64,000 nt of DNA, from assembly GCF_011065935.2 (NCBI RefSeq), contig NZ_JAAMNH020000001.1, positions 2,749,001-2,813,000 of the forward strand, given 5' to 3'. How positions within the stretch are numbered: position 1 is the stretch's first letter; the number at the start of each line of letters is the position of its first letter. Source of the DNA: Clostridium estertheticum. GTDB taxonomy: Bacteria > Bacillota > Clostridia > Clostridiales > Clostridiaceae. Shown here in pieces: positions 50,115 to 59,683 of the stretch. Position numbers and translations under genes: made by a program. The notes beneath the pieces are model-generated. The model did not search any database. It saw only the letters and a list, made by a program, of their open reading frames with translations, and was not told the DNA's origin.

Positions 50115-53100
50115 ATGCCATTAGATATAAGCATTAAGAAAGTACTAGTAGTTGGATCCGGTCCAATAATAATAGGGCAAGCTGCTGAATTTGATTATTC
50201 CGGAACACAAGCTTGTCAAGCTTTAAAAGAGGAAGGCGTAGTAGTTGTACTTGTAAATAGTAATCCTGCAACAATAATGACAGATAAAGAGGTTGCAGAT
50301 ATTGTTTATATAGAACCATTAACTATAGAATTTCTAGAAAAGATTATTGAAAAGGAAAGACCGGATAGTTTACTTGCGGGTATGGGAGGACAAACGGGTT
50401 TGAATTTAGCTGTGGAACTAGCTGATAATGGTATTCTAGGTAAATACAATGTTAGAGTAATCGGAACCTCTATAGAAGCCATAAAAAAAGGTGAGGATAG
50501 AGAAATTTTTAAAAGTCTTATGCAGGAGATTAATCAGCCAGTTGTAGAAAGCTCCATTGTTACAAATATACAAGAAGGATTAAAATTTGCAAGCGAAATA
50601 GGGTATCCTGTAATTGTGAGGCCAGCCTATACATTAGGTGGAAGTGGTGGGGGAATTGCTGAAAATGAGGAGGAACTAGTTGAAATCTTAGAACTAGGTT
50701 TGCAATTAAGTTCTATTGGACAGGTTCTTTTAGAAAAAAGCATTAAGGGATGGAAGGAGATAGAATATGAGGTTATGAGGGATGGCCGAGGTAATTGTAT
50801 TTGTGTATGCAATATGGAAAATATAGATCCTGTAGGAATTCATACTGGAGATAGTATTGTTGTAGCACCAAGCCAAACTCTTTCGGATAAAGAATACCAA
50901 ATGCTTAGAAGCGCATCCATAGATATTATAAACAATGTAGGTATAGAAGGGGGATGCAATGTTCAACTTGCTCTCCACCCAAAAAGCTTTGAATATGCAG
51001 TTATAGAAATAAACCCTAGGGTAAGTAGATCCTCTGCACTAGCCTCAAAAGCTACAGGCTATCCTATTGCAAAAGTAGCAGCTAAAATAGCGCTAGGATA
51101 TTCATTGGATGAGATAAAAAATGCAGTTACGCAGAAAACCTATGCTTGTTTTGAACCTTCATTAGATTATGTAGTAGTTAAAATTCCTAAGTGGCCCTTT
51201 GATAAGTTTCAGGGAGCGAATAGAGTTTTAGGTACAAAGATGATGGCTACAGGTGAAATAATGGCAATTGGAAGCAATTTTGAAGCAGCTCTGTTAAAAG
51301 GAATTCGTTCTTTAGAAATAGGAAAGTATTCATTGCAATACGACGCCTTAGCTCAAAAAAGTTTACAAGAATTAAAGGAAAGAGTAATGGCACCTGATGA
51401 TGAGAGAATATTTCATTTAGCGGAGATGCTTAGACGCGATTATATAGTGGAAAAGGTTTCGGAAATTACAGGTATAGATAAATTCTTTGTAAATAAAATT
51501 AAGTGGATAGTAGAAGAAGAGGAAAAGATAAAAAATTCCTCGGTAGGAGATATGAATAAAGAGTGGTTACAATTATTAAAGAAAAAAGGATTTTCTGATA
51601 AGGGGATTTCTGATTTATTAGGAGTTAACCCAAATATAATATGCGAACTTAGAAATATATGGAATATCAAACCTGTTTATAAGATGGTTGATACCTGTGG
51701 AGGAGAATTTGAAGCCTTGTCACCCTATTATTACTCAACCTATGATGAATATGATGAGGTTGAGGTAAGCGATAAAAGAAAGGTTATGGTAATAGGTTCT
51801 GGCCCTATAAGGATAGGACAAGGGATTGAATTTGATTATGCATCTGTTCATAGTGTAATCGCGCTTAGAAAGCTAGGAATTGAGACTATAATAGTAAATA
51901 ATAACCCGGAAACAGTAAGTACGGATTTTAATATTTCAGATAAATTATATTTCGAACCATTAACAGAAGAAGAAGTGCTTAATATTGTTGAAAAAGAAAA
52001 ACCTGATGGAGTTATACTTCAATTTGGGGGTCAAACTGCTATTAATCTTGCTGAATTTTTAAGAGAAAAAAATATACCTATTTATGGAACTAAGCCCGAA
52101 CAAATAGATTCAGCTGAAGATAGAGAAAAATTTGATGCACTACTCGAAAAATTAGATATTAATAGACCTAAGGGGAAAGCGGTTTGGAATTTAAAAGAAG
52201 GATTAAAAGAGGCTAAAATCATAGGTTATCCAGTTTTGGTTAGACCATCCTATGTATTAGGTGGGCAGGGAATGGAAATAACTTATGTAGAAGAAGAATT
52301 GGAACATTATTTAGAAAATGCTTTTGAAAAAGATAAGAAAAATCCCGTTTTAATAGATAGATACTTATTAGGTAGAGAGATAGAAGTTGATGCTATTTGC
52401 GACGGGAAAGAAATATTAATACCGGGTATTATGGAGCACTTAGAGAGAGCTGGGGTTCACTCCGGTGATAGTATAACTATATATCCAAGTCAAAACATAT
52501 CAGATGCTATAAAAGATAAAATATTAGAATATACTAAGAAAATAGCAATAGGACTAGAAGTAATAGGCATGATTAATATTCAGTTTATAGAATTTAAAGA
52601 TGAATTATATATCATAGAGGTTAATCCAAGAGCCAGCCGTACGGTTCCTTACATTAGTAAGGTTAGCAAAGTGCCTATAGTAGATCTGGCAACAAGGGTT
52701 ATGCTAGGAGAAAAACTAGTGGATTTGGGGTATGGCATTGGAGTTTATAAAGAACCCAAATTGGTGTCGGTTAAAGTTCCAGTATTCTCAACTCAAAAAC
52801 TTCCAGAGGTCGAGGTGTGCCTTGGACCGGAAATGAGATCCACAGGAGAGGTATTAGGAATAGGAAGAAACTTTGAAGAGGCTTTATATAAAGGACTTAT
52901 TGCGTCAGGAATGAAGATTGATAAAGATAAAGGTGCTATATTGGCTACGATAAACCCCCAGGATTATGAAGAGTTTTTGTCTATAGCTAAGGCTTTTAAT
53001 GAACTTAAGTACAAATTTATAGCAACAGAGGGAACGGCTAAGCTATTAAAAGACAATGGAATTAATGCCATAGAGGTTAAGAAAATCATTGAAGGAATCC

Positions 53101-53321
53101 CGAATATCATTGATGTAATAAAGAGTAGAAAGGTTGATTTAGTAATAAATACCCCTACTAAGGGAAATGATTCGAAAACGGATGGATTTAGGATTAGAAG
53201 AACCGCTATTGAGAATAACGTTTCAGTTGTTACTTCATTAGATACTGCAAAGGCAATAGTAGAGCTTATGAAGAAAAATATTATTAGTGAAAATTTAGAA
53301 GTGTTTAATATTGTAGATTAG
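50115..53321 (+). CDS. carB: carbamoyl-phosphate synthase large subunit
   Basis: 1068 residues, full length. Two homologous ATP-grasp halves each begin with a nucleotide-binding motif (VVGSGPIIIGQAAEFDYSG and VIGSGPIRIGQGIEFDYAS). Both carry GQTGLNLA or GQTAINLA and the ATP-grasp signatures (INPRVSRSSALASKATGYP, VNPRASRTVPYISKVSKVP). The C-terminal MGS-like allosteric domain (from ~930) binds effectors such as UMP or ornithine. It joins bicarbonate, ammonia from CarA and two ATP to make carbamoyl phosphate. It begins 98 bases after carA with AGAGGAGG upstream and ends at a terminator. Confidence 0.97.
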   Translation: MPLDISIKKVLVVGSGPIIIGQAAEFDYSGTQACQALKEEGVVVVLVNSNPATIMTDKEVADIVYIEPLTIEFLEKIIEKERPDSLLAGMGGQTGLNLAVELADNGILGKYNVRVIGTSIEAIKKGEDREIFKSLMQEINQPVVESSIVTNIQEGLKFASEIGYPVIVRPAYTLGGSGGGIAENEEELVEILELGLQLSSIGQVLLEKSIKGWKEIEYEVMRDGRGNCICVCNMENIDPVGIHTGDSIVVAPSQTLSDKEYQMLRSASIDIINNVGIEGGCNVQLALHPKSFEYAVIEINPRVSRSSALASKATGYPIAKVAAKIALGYSLDEIKNAVTQKTYACFEPSLDYVVVKIPKWPFDKFQGANRVLGTKMMATGEIMAIGSNFEAALLKGIRSLEIGKYSLQYDALAQKSLQELKERVMAPDDERIFHLAEMLRRDYIVEKVSEITGIDKFFVNKIKWIVEEEEKIKNSSVGDMNKEWLQLLKKKGFSDKGISDLLGVNPNIICELRNIWNIKPVYKMVDTCGGEFEALSPYYYSTYDEYDEVEVSDKRKVMVIGSGPIRIGQGIEFDYASVHSVIALRKLGIETIIVNNNPETVSTDFNISDKLYFEPLTEEEVLNIVEKEKPDGVILQFGGQTAINLAEFLREKNIPIYGTKPEQIDSAEDREKFDALLEKLDINRPKGKAVWNLKEGLKEAKIIGYPVLVRPSYVLGGQGMEITYVEEELEHYLENAFEKDKKNPVLIDRYLLGREIEVDAICDGKEILIPGIMEHLERAGVHSGDSITIYPSQNISDAIKDKILEYTKKIAIGLEVIGMINIQFIEFKDELYIIEVNPRASRTVPYISKVSKVPIVDLATRVMLGEKLVDLGYGIGVYKEPKLVSVKVPVFSTQKLPEVEVCLGPEMRSTGEVLGIGRNFEEALYKGLIASGMKIDKDKGAILATINPQDYEEFLSIAKAFNELKYKFIATEGTAKLLKDNGINAIEVKKIIEGIPNIIDVIKSRKVDLVINTPTKGNDSKTDGFRIRRTAIENNVSVVTSLDTAKAIVELMKKNIISENLEVFNIVD

Positions 53322-53342
53322 TATAAAAAGTAGTTATAAATA

Positions 53343-53386
53343 GAACGCGTAATAGGTATTTTAACACCTGCTACGTGTTCTTTTTC
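53343..53386 (+). terminator. terminator after carB
   Basis: GAACGCGTA / TACGTGTTC arms with an inner GGT/ACC pairing, then TTTTTC. It is similar in sequence to the terminator after argH. Confidence 0.8.
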
Positions 53387-53412
53387 TTAAGACAAGACAA
53401 TAAAAGTAGATA

Positions 53413-53534
53413 CTATTTCCAATCTGCATTTTTACTTAAAGCCTCACAATCTCGTTGGCGGTGCAGGACATATTTCCTTAAACACACTTCATTACTTCCC
53501 ATTCTGAATTTAATATTTTAGATGCGTCGGGCAT
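53413..53534 (-). pseudogene. relic of a BlaI/MecI-type repressor gene
   Basis: On the minus strand from 53534 the frame reads MPDASKILNSEWEVMKCV, then TAA, then MSCTANEIV; after a one-base shift it reads EALSKNADWK and TAG. These are the consecutive N-terminal blocks of BlaI/MecI/CopY winged-helix repressors (SEWEVMK..W, TANEIVEAL, ..DWK). Two stops and a frameshift within 40 codons, and no remaining C-terminal half, show it is dead. Local base composition is less AT-rich than its surroundings. Confidence 0.6.
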
Positions 53535-53694
53535 TCCTTCATTCCCTTTCTGTACAAATTTTTATATTATCTCTAACTTGCGATTTTAAATATATATTAC
53601 ATATGAATAATAGTATTTTATTGTAACTAAAAGTCAGTAAAATCAATTAGTTAAGCAGATTTTCCTAATTTTTACTGCATAATTATTATATAAA

Positions 53695-53712
53695 CATGAA
53701 TAAATATTGATT
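53695..53712. promoter_or_regulatory. upstream ARG box of the transporter-argGH unit
   Basis: CATGAATAAATATTGATT: matches the ARG box except at the first, fifteenth and last positions. Its place relative to the promoter is similar to the box at 48741. Confidence 0.5.
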
Positions 53713-53719
53713 AAAAGTA

Positions 53720-53748
53720 TTGCGCTATTATAAAAAGTGATATATAAT
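53720..53748 (+). promoter_or_regulatory. promoter of the transporter-argGH unit
   Basis: TTGCGC, 17 bases, TATAAT, followed by AAATAAAAA as at the carAB promoter. Confidence 0.7.
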
Positions 53749-53836
53749 AAATAAAAACAAGGCAGTTAAATCAATGATAAAAGTTAAGAATCAGCTAAAC
53801 CAATGGTAAATAAGTAGAATATGCATTATACATAAA

Positions 53837-53854
53837 AATGTATAAATATTCACA
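53837..53854. promoter_or_regulatory. downstream ARG box of the transporter-argGH unit
   Basis: AATGTATAAATATTCACA fits the ARG box except for the first base. The preceding ATTATACATAAA is shared with the carAB leader. Confidence 0.65.
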
Positions 53855-53886
53855 AAAAAAATATTATACATGGGGGAGTGGTACAA

Positions 53887-54678
53887 ATGAAAAAATTCAT
53901 GTCAATTGTATTAACAGTTACTATGGCAGGTGTATTACTTGCAGGTTGCGGTGAAAAACAGGAAAAACTTAATTCTCTACAAGCGGTTCAAAAGGCGGGT
54001 ATCCTAACTATAGGAACTGATGATTCATATCCTCCAATGGAATTTAGGGATTCTAAAAACACTTTAGTAGGGTTTGATGTAGATTTGGCAACTGAAATAG
54101 GAAAAAAATTAGGAGTGAAAATAGAGCATACTACCACAGACTTTAATGGAATACTTTTAGCTCTTAACTCATCAAGATTTAATATTATAGTTGCAGCTTT
54201 GAGTATTACGGATAAGAGAAAAGAAAGCATAGATTTCTCAGACAGTTATTTAATGGGTGGTCAAGTTGTTACCATAAAAAAAGGAAATACATCAATAAAA
54301 AGTTTGGAAGACTTAAAGGGTAAAATAGTAGCTTGCCAGCTTGGATCTACAGGAGATACAGCAGCTTCCGCACTTAAAGGATTAAAAGAGATTAAAAAGT
54401 ATGACAAAATTACAGAAGCATTTCAAGAGTTATCATCTAAAAGAGTAGATGCAGTAGTTATGGATGCTCAAGTTGGTGGATATTATGTATCAAAGAAACC
54501 AGGTGAGTTTGAGGTTTTAAAGGACAGAATCAGCGAAGAACCTATGGGAATTGGATTTAAGAAAGAAGATAAAGAATTAAAAGCAGCAATTCAAAAGGCT
54601 CTTAATGAACTTAAATCAGATGGAACGCTCTCTAAGCTTTCACAAAAGTGGTTTGGATTTGACGCATATAAGAAATAA
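53887..54678 (+). CDS. amino-acid ABC transporter substrate-binding lipoprotein
   Basis: 263 residues from ATG 53887 behind GGGGGAG. A lipoprotein signal ends in VLLAGCG, so the mature protein starts at that cysteine and is tethered outside the membrane. The SBP_bac_3 fold is shown by GILTIGTDDSYPPMEF, GFDVDLATEIGKKLG and the C-terminal GIGFKKEDKELKAA. The D..YPP binding motif fits polar amino acids. Control by ARG boxes and linkage to argGH suggest arginine, ornithine or citrulline as ligand. Confidence 0.9.
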   Translation: MKKFMSIVLTVTMAGVLLAGCGEKQEKLNSLQAVQKAGILTIGTDDSYPPMEFRDSKNTLVGFDVDLATEIGKKLGVKIEHTTTDFNGILLALNSSRFNIIVAALSITDKRKESIDFSDSYLMGGQVVTIKKGNTSIKSLEDLKGKIVACQLGSTGDTAASALKGLKEIKKYDKITEAFQELSSKRVDAVVMDAQVGGYYVSKKPGEFEVLKDRISEEPMGIGFKKEDKELKAAIQKALNELKSDGTLSKLSQKWFGFDAYKK

Positions 54679-54725
54679 CAACTAATAATTGTAATCTACC
54701 CAGATGAATGCTAGGAGGAACAAGA

Positions 54726-55373
54726 ATGGATATAAATATTTTAAAGGATATGTTTCCAGTTTTATTACAAGGAAGTTTAATAACATTGGAACTTACTCTT
54801 ATATCAGTAGTATTTGGAAGTTTGATAGGCATGCTTACAGCCCTACTAAAGCTTTCTAAAAATAAGTTGCTGGGTGGCATTGCAGGTTTTTATACCTGGC
54901 TATTTAGAGGGACACCTATGCTACTCCAATTATGGTTTTTCTATTTTGGATTGCCCTTTGTAGGGATTAAGTTTACAGCCTTTCAAGCAGCACTAATAGG
55001 ACTTAGTTTGAATTCAGGTGCTTATATGGCAGAAATAATAAGAGGTGGAATACTTTCAGTTGATAAAGGGCAATTTGAGGCTTGTAAGTCACTCGGGTTT
55101 ACTTATTTTGATACTATGAAAAGGGTGGTATTACCTCAAACCTTTAAAATAATTATTCCATCTGTAGGAAATGAGTTTATAACAATGCTTAAAGATACTT
55201 CTTTAGTTTCAACTATAACTATGGTAGAAGTTATGAGGTCAGCACAGCTTTTATATGCCTCAAGCTTCAGACCTATGGAAGCTTTCTTCATAACAGGTTG
55301 TTTGTATCTTTTAATGACAACAATTTTTACTACAGTATTTTCATACTATGAAAAAAGACTGTCAGTATATTAG
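54726..55373 (+). CDS. amino-acid ABC transporter permease
   Basis: 215 residues from ATG 54726 behind AGGAGGA; an in-frame ATG at 54708 precedes the site. The HisM/GlnP-type topology has about five helices, GSLITLELTLISVVFGSLIG at the start, LFRGTPMLLQLWFFYFGLP, and the cytoplasmic EAA loop FEACKSLGFTYFDTMKRVVLPQ that docks to the ATPase. It forms the channel of the importer, most likely as a homodimer since only one permease gene is present. Confidence 0.92.
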   Translation: MDINILKDMFPVLLQGSLITLELTLISVVFGSLIGMLTALLKLSKNKLLGGIAGFYTWLFRGTPMLLQLWFFYFGLPFVGIKFTAFQAALIGLSLNSGAYMAEIIRGGILSVDKGQFEACKSLGFTYFDTMKRVVLPQTFKIIIPSVGNEFITMLKDTSLVSTITMVEVMRSAQLLYASSFRPMEAFFITGCLYLLMTTIFTTVFSYYEKRLSVY

Positions 55374-55388
55374 TAGAGGTGATATGGA

Positions 55389-56120
55389 ATGTATATGATA
55401 GAAACTAAAAATTTAACTAAAAAATTCGGTAGCCTAACGGTATTTGAAGATTTAAATGTAACGGTTGGAAAAGGTGAGGTACTAGTCATAATAGGACCTT
55501 CTGGTTCAGGAAAAAGCACATTTTTAAGATGTTTAAATCACCTTGAAAATCCTGATGGGGGCGAAGTTTTTATCGAAGGTGAAAAGCTGGATGTTAAAGA
55601 TAAAAAGCATATGAGAAATACTATTGAAAAAGTAGGAATGGTATTCCAAAACTTTAATCTGTTTCACCATATGACTGTATTACAAAACGTGATTGAGGCT
55701 CCAATTACTGTTAAGCATGAATATAAACAAGAAGTATTAAAAAGAGCAGAAGGAATTATTGAAAAGGTAGGTCTAAGTGAAAAATTAGAGAATTATCCAT
55801 CAAAATTATCAGGAGGACAAAAGCAAAGAGTAGCTATAGCAAGAGCATTAGCTATGAGACCTGACATAATGCTCTTTGATGAGCCTACCTCATCCTTAGA
55901 CCCAGAACTAGTAGGCGAGGTTTTAGGAGTAATGAAAGATCTTGCAAAAGAAGGTATGACAATGGTGGTTGTAACCCATGAGATGGGGTTTGCCAAGGAA
56001 GTGGCGGATAGAGTGATTTTCATGGACGGAGGGAAAATAGTAGAAGAGGGAACACCAGAACAATTTTTTACTGCTCCCAAAGAAAAGCGAACTAAAGAGT
56101 TTTTAAATAAAATACTATAG
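55389..56120 (+). CDS. amino-acid ABC transporter ATP-binding protein
   Basis: 243 residues. Walker A GPSGSGKST, Q-loop VFQNFNLF, signature LSGGQKQRV, Walker B IMLFDEPTSSLDPE and H-loop VVTHEM are complete, with the typical GlnQ/ArtP/HisP closing stretch FFTAPKEKRTKEFLNKIL. It starts 15 bases after the permease with AGAGGTGAT upstream. It drives the uptake of the substrate bound by the preceding lipoprotein. Confidence 0.94.
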   Translation: MYMIETKNLTKKFGSLTVFEDLNVTVGKGEVLVIIGPSGSGKSTFLRCLNHLENPDGGEVFIEGEKLDVKDKKHMRNTIEKVGMVFQNFNLFHHMTVLQNVIEAPITVKHEYKQEVLKRAEGIIEKVGLSEKLENYPSKLSGGQKQRVAIARALAMRPDIMLFDEPTSSLDPELVGEVLGVMKDLAKEGMTMVVVTHEMGFAKEVADRVIFMDGGKIVEEGTPEQFFTAPKEKRTKEFLNKIL

Positions 56121-56174
56121 ATTAAACCTAGGACATTAAAATGTAAAAAAACAAAATTGAGAGGGGATATAAAA

Positions 56175-57389
56175 ATGGAAAAAATAATTAAAGAAAAAGT
56201 GGTTTTAGCATATTCAGGAGGACTCGATACCTCTATAATAATAAGTTGGCTTAAGGAAAACTATGATGTTGATGTTATAGCAGCTTGTATTAATGTTGGA
56301 CAAGAAGACGATATGGTGGGAATTGAGAAAAAAGCTTTAAGTTCAGGGGCGGAAAAAATTTATATTGAGAACGTAACAGCTGAATTTATAAAAGATTACG
56401 TATTTAAAGGAGTTAAAGCAAATGCTACATATGAAGGAACGTATTTATTAGGTACAGCCTTTGCAAGACCATTAATAGCTAAAAAACTTGTAGAAATTGC
56501 TCATAAAGAAGGAGCAAAATATATATGCCACGGCTGTACTGGTAAGGGAAATGATCAAGTTAGATTTGAAGTTGGCATAGCAGCTATAGATCCTTCTATA
56601 AAGATTATTGCTCCTTGGAGAATTTGGGATATAAAATCAAGAGAAGATGCTATAGATTATGCTAATACTAAAGGAATAGAAATAGCAGTAACCAAAGAAA
56701 AGATATATTCAGTGGACCAAAACTTATGGCATGCAAGTCACGAAGGCGGAGATATTGAGGATTTAAAAAATGATCATAAAAGAGATATGTATCTTATGAC
56801 TACACCTCCAGAAAAAGCTAAAGATGAAGCTACATTTGTAGATATATACTTTGAAAAGGGAATTGCTAAGAAAGTAGATGGCATCGAACTAGAACCAATA
56901 GATATAGTTACAGTATTAAATAAAATTGGTGGAGAAAATGGAATAGGTGTTATAGATATAGTGGAGAATAGACTTGTGGGAATGAAATCAAGAGGGATAT
57001 ATGAAACTCCTGGTGGAACTATACTCTATGCAGCCCATAAAGAACTAGAGGAAATAACTTTAGATAAGGATACACTTCACTTTAAATACACAGTAGCACA
57101 AAAATATGGGGAGTTAGTTTATAATGGACTTTGGTTTAGTACTATGAGAGAAGCTCTTGATGCATTTGTAGATAAGACTCAAGAAACCGTAACAGGCACA
57201 GTTAAACTAAAACTTTATAAGGGAAATATAATGTCAGCAGGTAAAGAATCACCTAATGCTCTTTACGACGAAGGTATATCTTCCTTTGGGGCAAGTGACC
57301 TATATGATCATAAGGATGCAGAAGGATTTATAAACTTATTTTCATTACCAAGTAAAATTAAAGCATATAAAAATTTAAATAATATTTAA
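56175..57389 (+). CDS. argG: argininosuccinate synthase
   Basis: 404 residues from ATG 56175 behind GAGAGGGGAT. The N-terminal ATP pyrophosphatase P-loop VLAYSGGLDTS and GCTGKGNDQVRFE, SVDQNLWHASHEGGDIED and later ESPNALYDEGISSF are the family's conserved blocks. It condenses citrulline with aspartate, using ATP, to make argininosuccinate. It lies 54 bases after the transporter ATPase with no terminator, so import and arginine synthesis are in one transcript. Confidence 0.96.
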   Translation: MEKIIKEKVVLAYSGGLDTSIIISWLKENYDVDVIAACINVGQEDDMVGIEKKALSSGAEKIYIENVTAEFIKDYVFKGVKANATYEGTYLLGTAFARPLIAKKLVEIAHKEGAKYICHGCTGKGNDQVRFEVGIAAIDPSIKIIAPWRIWDIKSREDAIDYANTKGIEIAVTKEKIYSVDQNLWHASHEGGDIEDLKNDHKRDMYLMTTPPEKAKDEATFVDIYFEKGIAKKVDGIELEPIDIVTVLNKIGGENGIGVIDIVENRLVGMKSRGIYETPGGTILYAAHKELEEITLDKDTLHFKYTVAQKYGELVYNGLWFSTMREALDAFVDKTQETVTGTVKLKLYKGNIMSAGKESPNALYDEGISSFGASDLYDHKDAEGFINLFSLPSKIKAYKNLNNI

Positions 57390-57431
57390 GGAAAACTACA
57401 AAATTTATAGAAAGTTTAGCAGGTGATATAT

Positions 57432-58745
57432 ATGAAACTTTGGGGTGGAAGATTTATTGAAAAAGAAAGCAGGCTTATGGAGGACTTTAATAGTTCTCTG
57501 TGCTTTGATAAAAACTTATATTATGAGGATATTATGGGCAGTATAGCTCATGTTAAAATGCTTGCAAAATGTAGCATTTTAACTAATGAAGAATGCGATA
57601 CTATAGTCAATGGGTTGAATTCTATTCACTCAGATATTGAAGCAGGCAAATTAAAAATTGAAGGTGACTATGAAGATATTCATAGCTTTATGGAAATTCA
57701 ACTTACAAAGCGAATAGGCGATGTAGGTAAAAAACTTCATACTGCAAGAAGTCGAAATGACCAGGTTGCAGTAGATATGAGATTATATTCAAAAGGTAAA
57801 GCCTTGGATGTTATTGATAATCTGAATATTATTTTGTGCACTATTGAAAAATTGGGAAATGACAATGCTGTTATAATGCCTGGGTATACTCATTTACAAA
57901 GAGCCCAACCAGTAACATTCAAACAACATATTATGGCTTACCATAATATGCTAGGGCGAGATGTGAAAAGGCTTATAAGTGCTATTGACGTTATGGATGA
58001 AAATCCTCTTGGATGTTGCGCTCTAGCAGGAACAACCTATGATACAGATAGAGGTTTTACAACCAAAGAACTAGGGTTTAAAAAACCAGTAGATAATTTT
58101 ATGGATGGAGTAAGTGATAGAGATTACCTACTAGAACTTTTATCGATTTTTTCAATAATAATGATGCATCTTAGTAGATTAAGTGAGGAACTCATTTTAT
58201 GGAGTAGTAAGGAATTTAATTTTATTGAAATTAGTGATGAATTCTCAACTGGTAGCAGTATAATGCCACAAAAAAGAAATCCAGATGCTGCAGAACTTAT
58301 AAGAGGGAAAACTGGGAGAGTTTATGGAGATTTAATGAGCTTACTTACCACTATGAAAGGCATTCCACTAGCTTATAATAAAGATATGCAAGAAGATAAG
58401 GAGCCATTCTTTGATGGAGCTTCTACAGTTTTAAAATGCATAAAGATTATGAATGGAATGTTGAGTAGCCTGAAAATCAAAAGGGATAATATGTATAACG
58501 CAGTTAAAACAGGTTTTTTAAATGCTACGGAAGCTGCAGATTATCTTGTAAATAAGGGCGCGGCCTTTAGAGATGCCCATGGAGTTATAGGCGCTATAGT
58601 GCTACATTGTGAAAAGGAACATAAGGCTATAGAAAATTTAACACTAGAAGAACTGAAGAGCTTTAGTGATTTATTTGCGAAAGATGTATATGAATTTATA
58701 GATTATGAAAATACTTTGAGTAGAGGTATAAAAAAAGAAATGTAA
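57432..58745 (+). CDS. argH: argininosuccinate lyase
   Basis: 437 residues from ATG 57432 (the GTG at 57423 is within the ribosome site AGCAGGTGAT). It is a fumarase/aspartase-superfamily fold: MKLWGGRFIEKE at the start, HTARSRNDQVAVDMRLY, PGYTHLQRAQPVTF, and the signature GSSIMPQKRNPDAAE with the catalytic serine. It splits argininosuccinate into arginine and fumarate. It is the last gene of the transporter-argGH operon. Confidence 0.96.
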   Translation: MKLWGGRFIEKESRLMEDFNSSLCFDKNLYYEDIMGSIAHVKMLAKCSILTNEECDTIVNGLNSIHSDIEAGKLKIEGDYEDIHSFMEIQLTKRIGDVGKKLHTARSRNDQVAVDMRLYSKGKALDVIDNLNIILCTIEKLGNDNAVIMPGYTHLQRAQPVTFKQHIMAYHNMLGRDVKRLISAIDVMDENPLGCCALAGTTYDTDRGFTTKELGFKKPVDNFMDGVSDRDYLLELLSIFSIIMMHLSRLSEELILWSSKEFNFIEISDEFSTGSSIMPQKRNPDAAELIRGKTGRVYGDLMSLLTTMKGIPLAYNKDMQEDKEPFFDGASTVLKCIKIMNGMLSSLKIKRDNMYNAVKTGFLNATEAADYLVNKGAAFRDAHGVIGAIVLHCEKEHKAIENLTLEELKSFSDLFAKDVYEFIDYENTLSRGIKKEM

Positions 58746-58785
58746 AGACCATTCTAAGGTGGTATTTTAGCCTTTTTAAATTAAG

Positions 58786-58826
58786 AACACGTAACAGGTG
58801 CCCCCCACCAGTTACGTGTTTTTTAG
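58786..58826. terminator. terminator after argH
   Basis: AACACGTAAC / GTTACGTGTT arms with an inner GGTG/CACC pairing, then TTTTAG. It resembles the terminator after carB and also meets the 3' end of the convergent reductase gene. Confidence 0.85.
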
Positions 58827-59683
58827 TAGTTAAAATCACTAAGACAATTTTTAATGCCACCAATAGTTTCAGGTAAAGCAATACCATACTTTTTTAATTT
58901 ATTATTGCTTATTCGAAGATCCCTTGGATGTTCATTATACCTATCAGTATCTTTTTCTAAATAGTTATCTGCGTTATGATCTAAACCAAGTTCTTTTAAT
59001 ATGAACAAAGCTATATCATAAGTGCTTAAATCATTTTCACTCCCTGTGTGATAAGTTCCATAGGGAATTTCTAAAATTTTATGAAAGTTTTCTATTATAT
59101 CATAAACATAAGTCATTCCTCTAAATTCATTTACGGGTAATTTTATTCTCTTATCTTTTAAAACAGAAGAAACAACATTCCATAAAATATTAGAACTTAC
59201 CCTACAATTTTTTTCTGGAAATCCAAACAACCAACTAAATCTTAAAATCCATAGTTCTTCAATTATTCCTTTTAATTCATCTTCAGCTTGGAGTTTATGG
59301 TTTCCATAAACTGTATTTGGTCTTGGGATGTGATTTTCATTATAAGGTCCTTTTTCGAAGTTGCCATTAAAAATTTGCTCAGAACTTAAATATATTAATT
59401 TAGATTTTGCTAAACTACAAGCTTTAGCAATGTTAATTGAACCTTTAACGTTTATTTCAAAAGATAATTCTGGATTTCGTTCACACAAACCTGTATCAGC
59501 AATGGCGGCAGTATGTATTACATAATCAGGTTTAAAACTTTGAATTATTTCTAAACACCTACGTTCATCTGTTATATCTAAGTCTCTGTGGGATAATGGA
59601 AGTATTTCGTATTTATTTTTATAATATGTATAAAATCTTGATGCAAAGAAACCACTAGCACCAGTTAATAATACTTTTTTCAT
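58823..59683 (-). CDS. RmlD-like sugar-nucleotide reductase/epimerase
   Basis: 286 residues, an extended SDR. The NAD(P) site is VLLTGASGFFASRF at the N-terminus, followed by DLDITD, PDYVIHTAAIAD, LIYLSSEQIFNG, and a Tyr..Lys pair in VYGNHKLQAE. This is the layout of dTDP-4-dehydrorhamnose reductase (RmlD) and its relatives. No other rhamnose genes are close, so RmlD itself is not certain; a different dTDP- or UDP-sugar reductase is possible. It is a single gene on the minus strand, convergent with argH. Confidence 0.8.
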   Translation of the reverse strand: MKKVLLTGASGFFASRFYTYYKNKYEILPLSHRDLDITDERRCLEIIQSFKPDYVIHTAAIADTGLCERNPELSFEINVKGSINIAKACSLAKSKLIYLSSEQIFNGNFEKGPYNENHIPRPNTVYGNHKLQAEDELKGIIEELWILRFSWLFGFPEKNCRVSSNILWNVVSSVLKDKRIKLPVNEFRGMTYVYDIIENFHKILEIPYGTYHTGSENDLSTYDIALFILKELGLDHNADNYLEKDTDRYNEHPRDLRISNNKLKKYGIALPETIGGIKNCLSDFNY

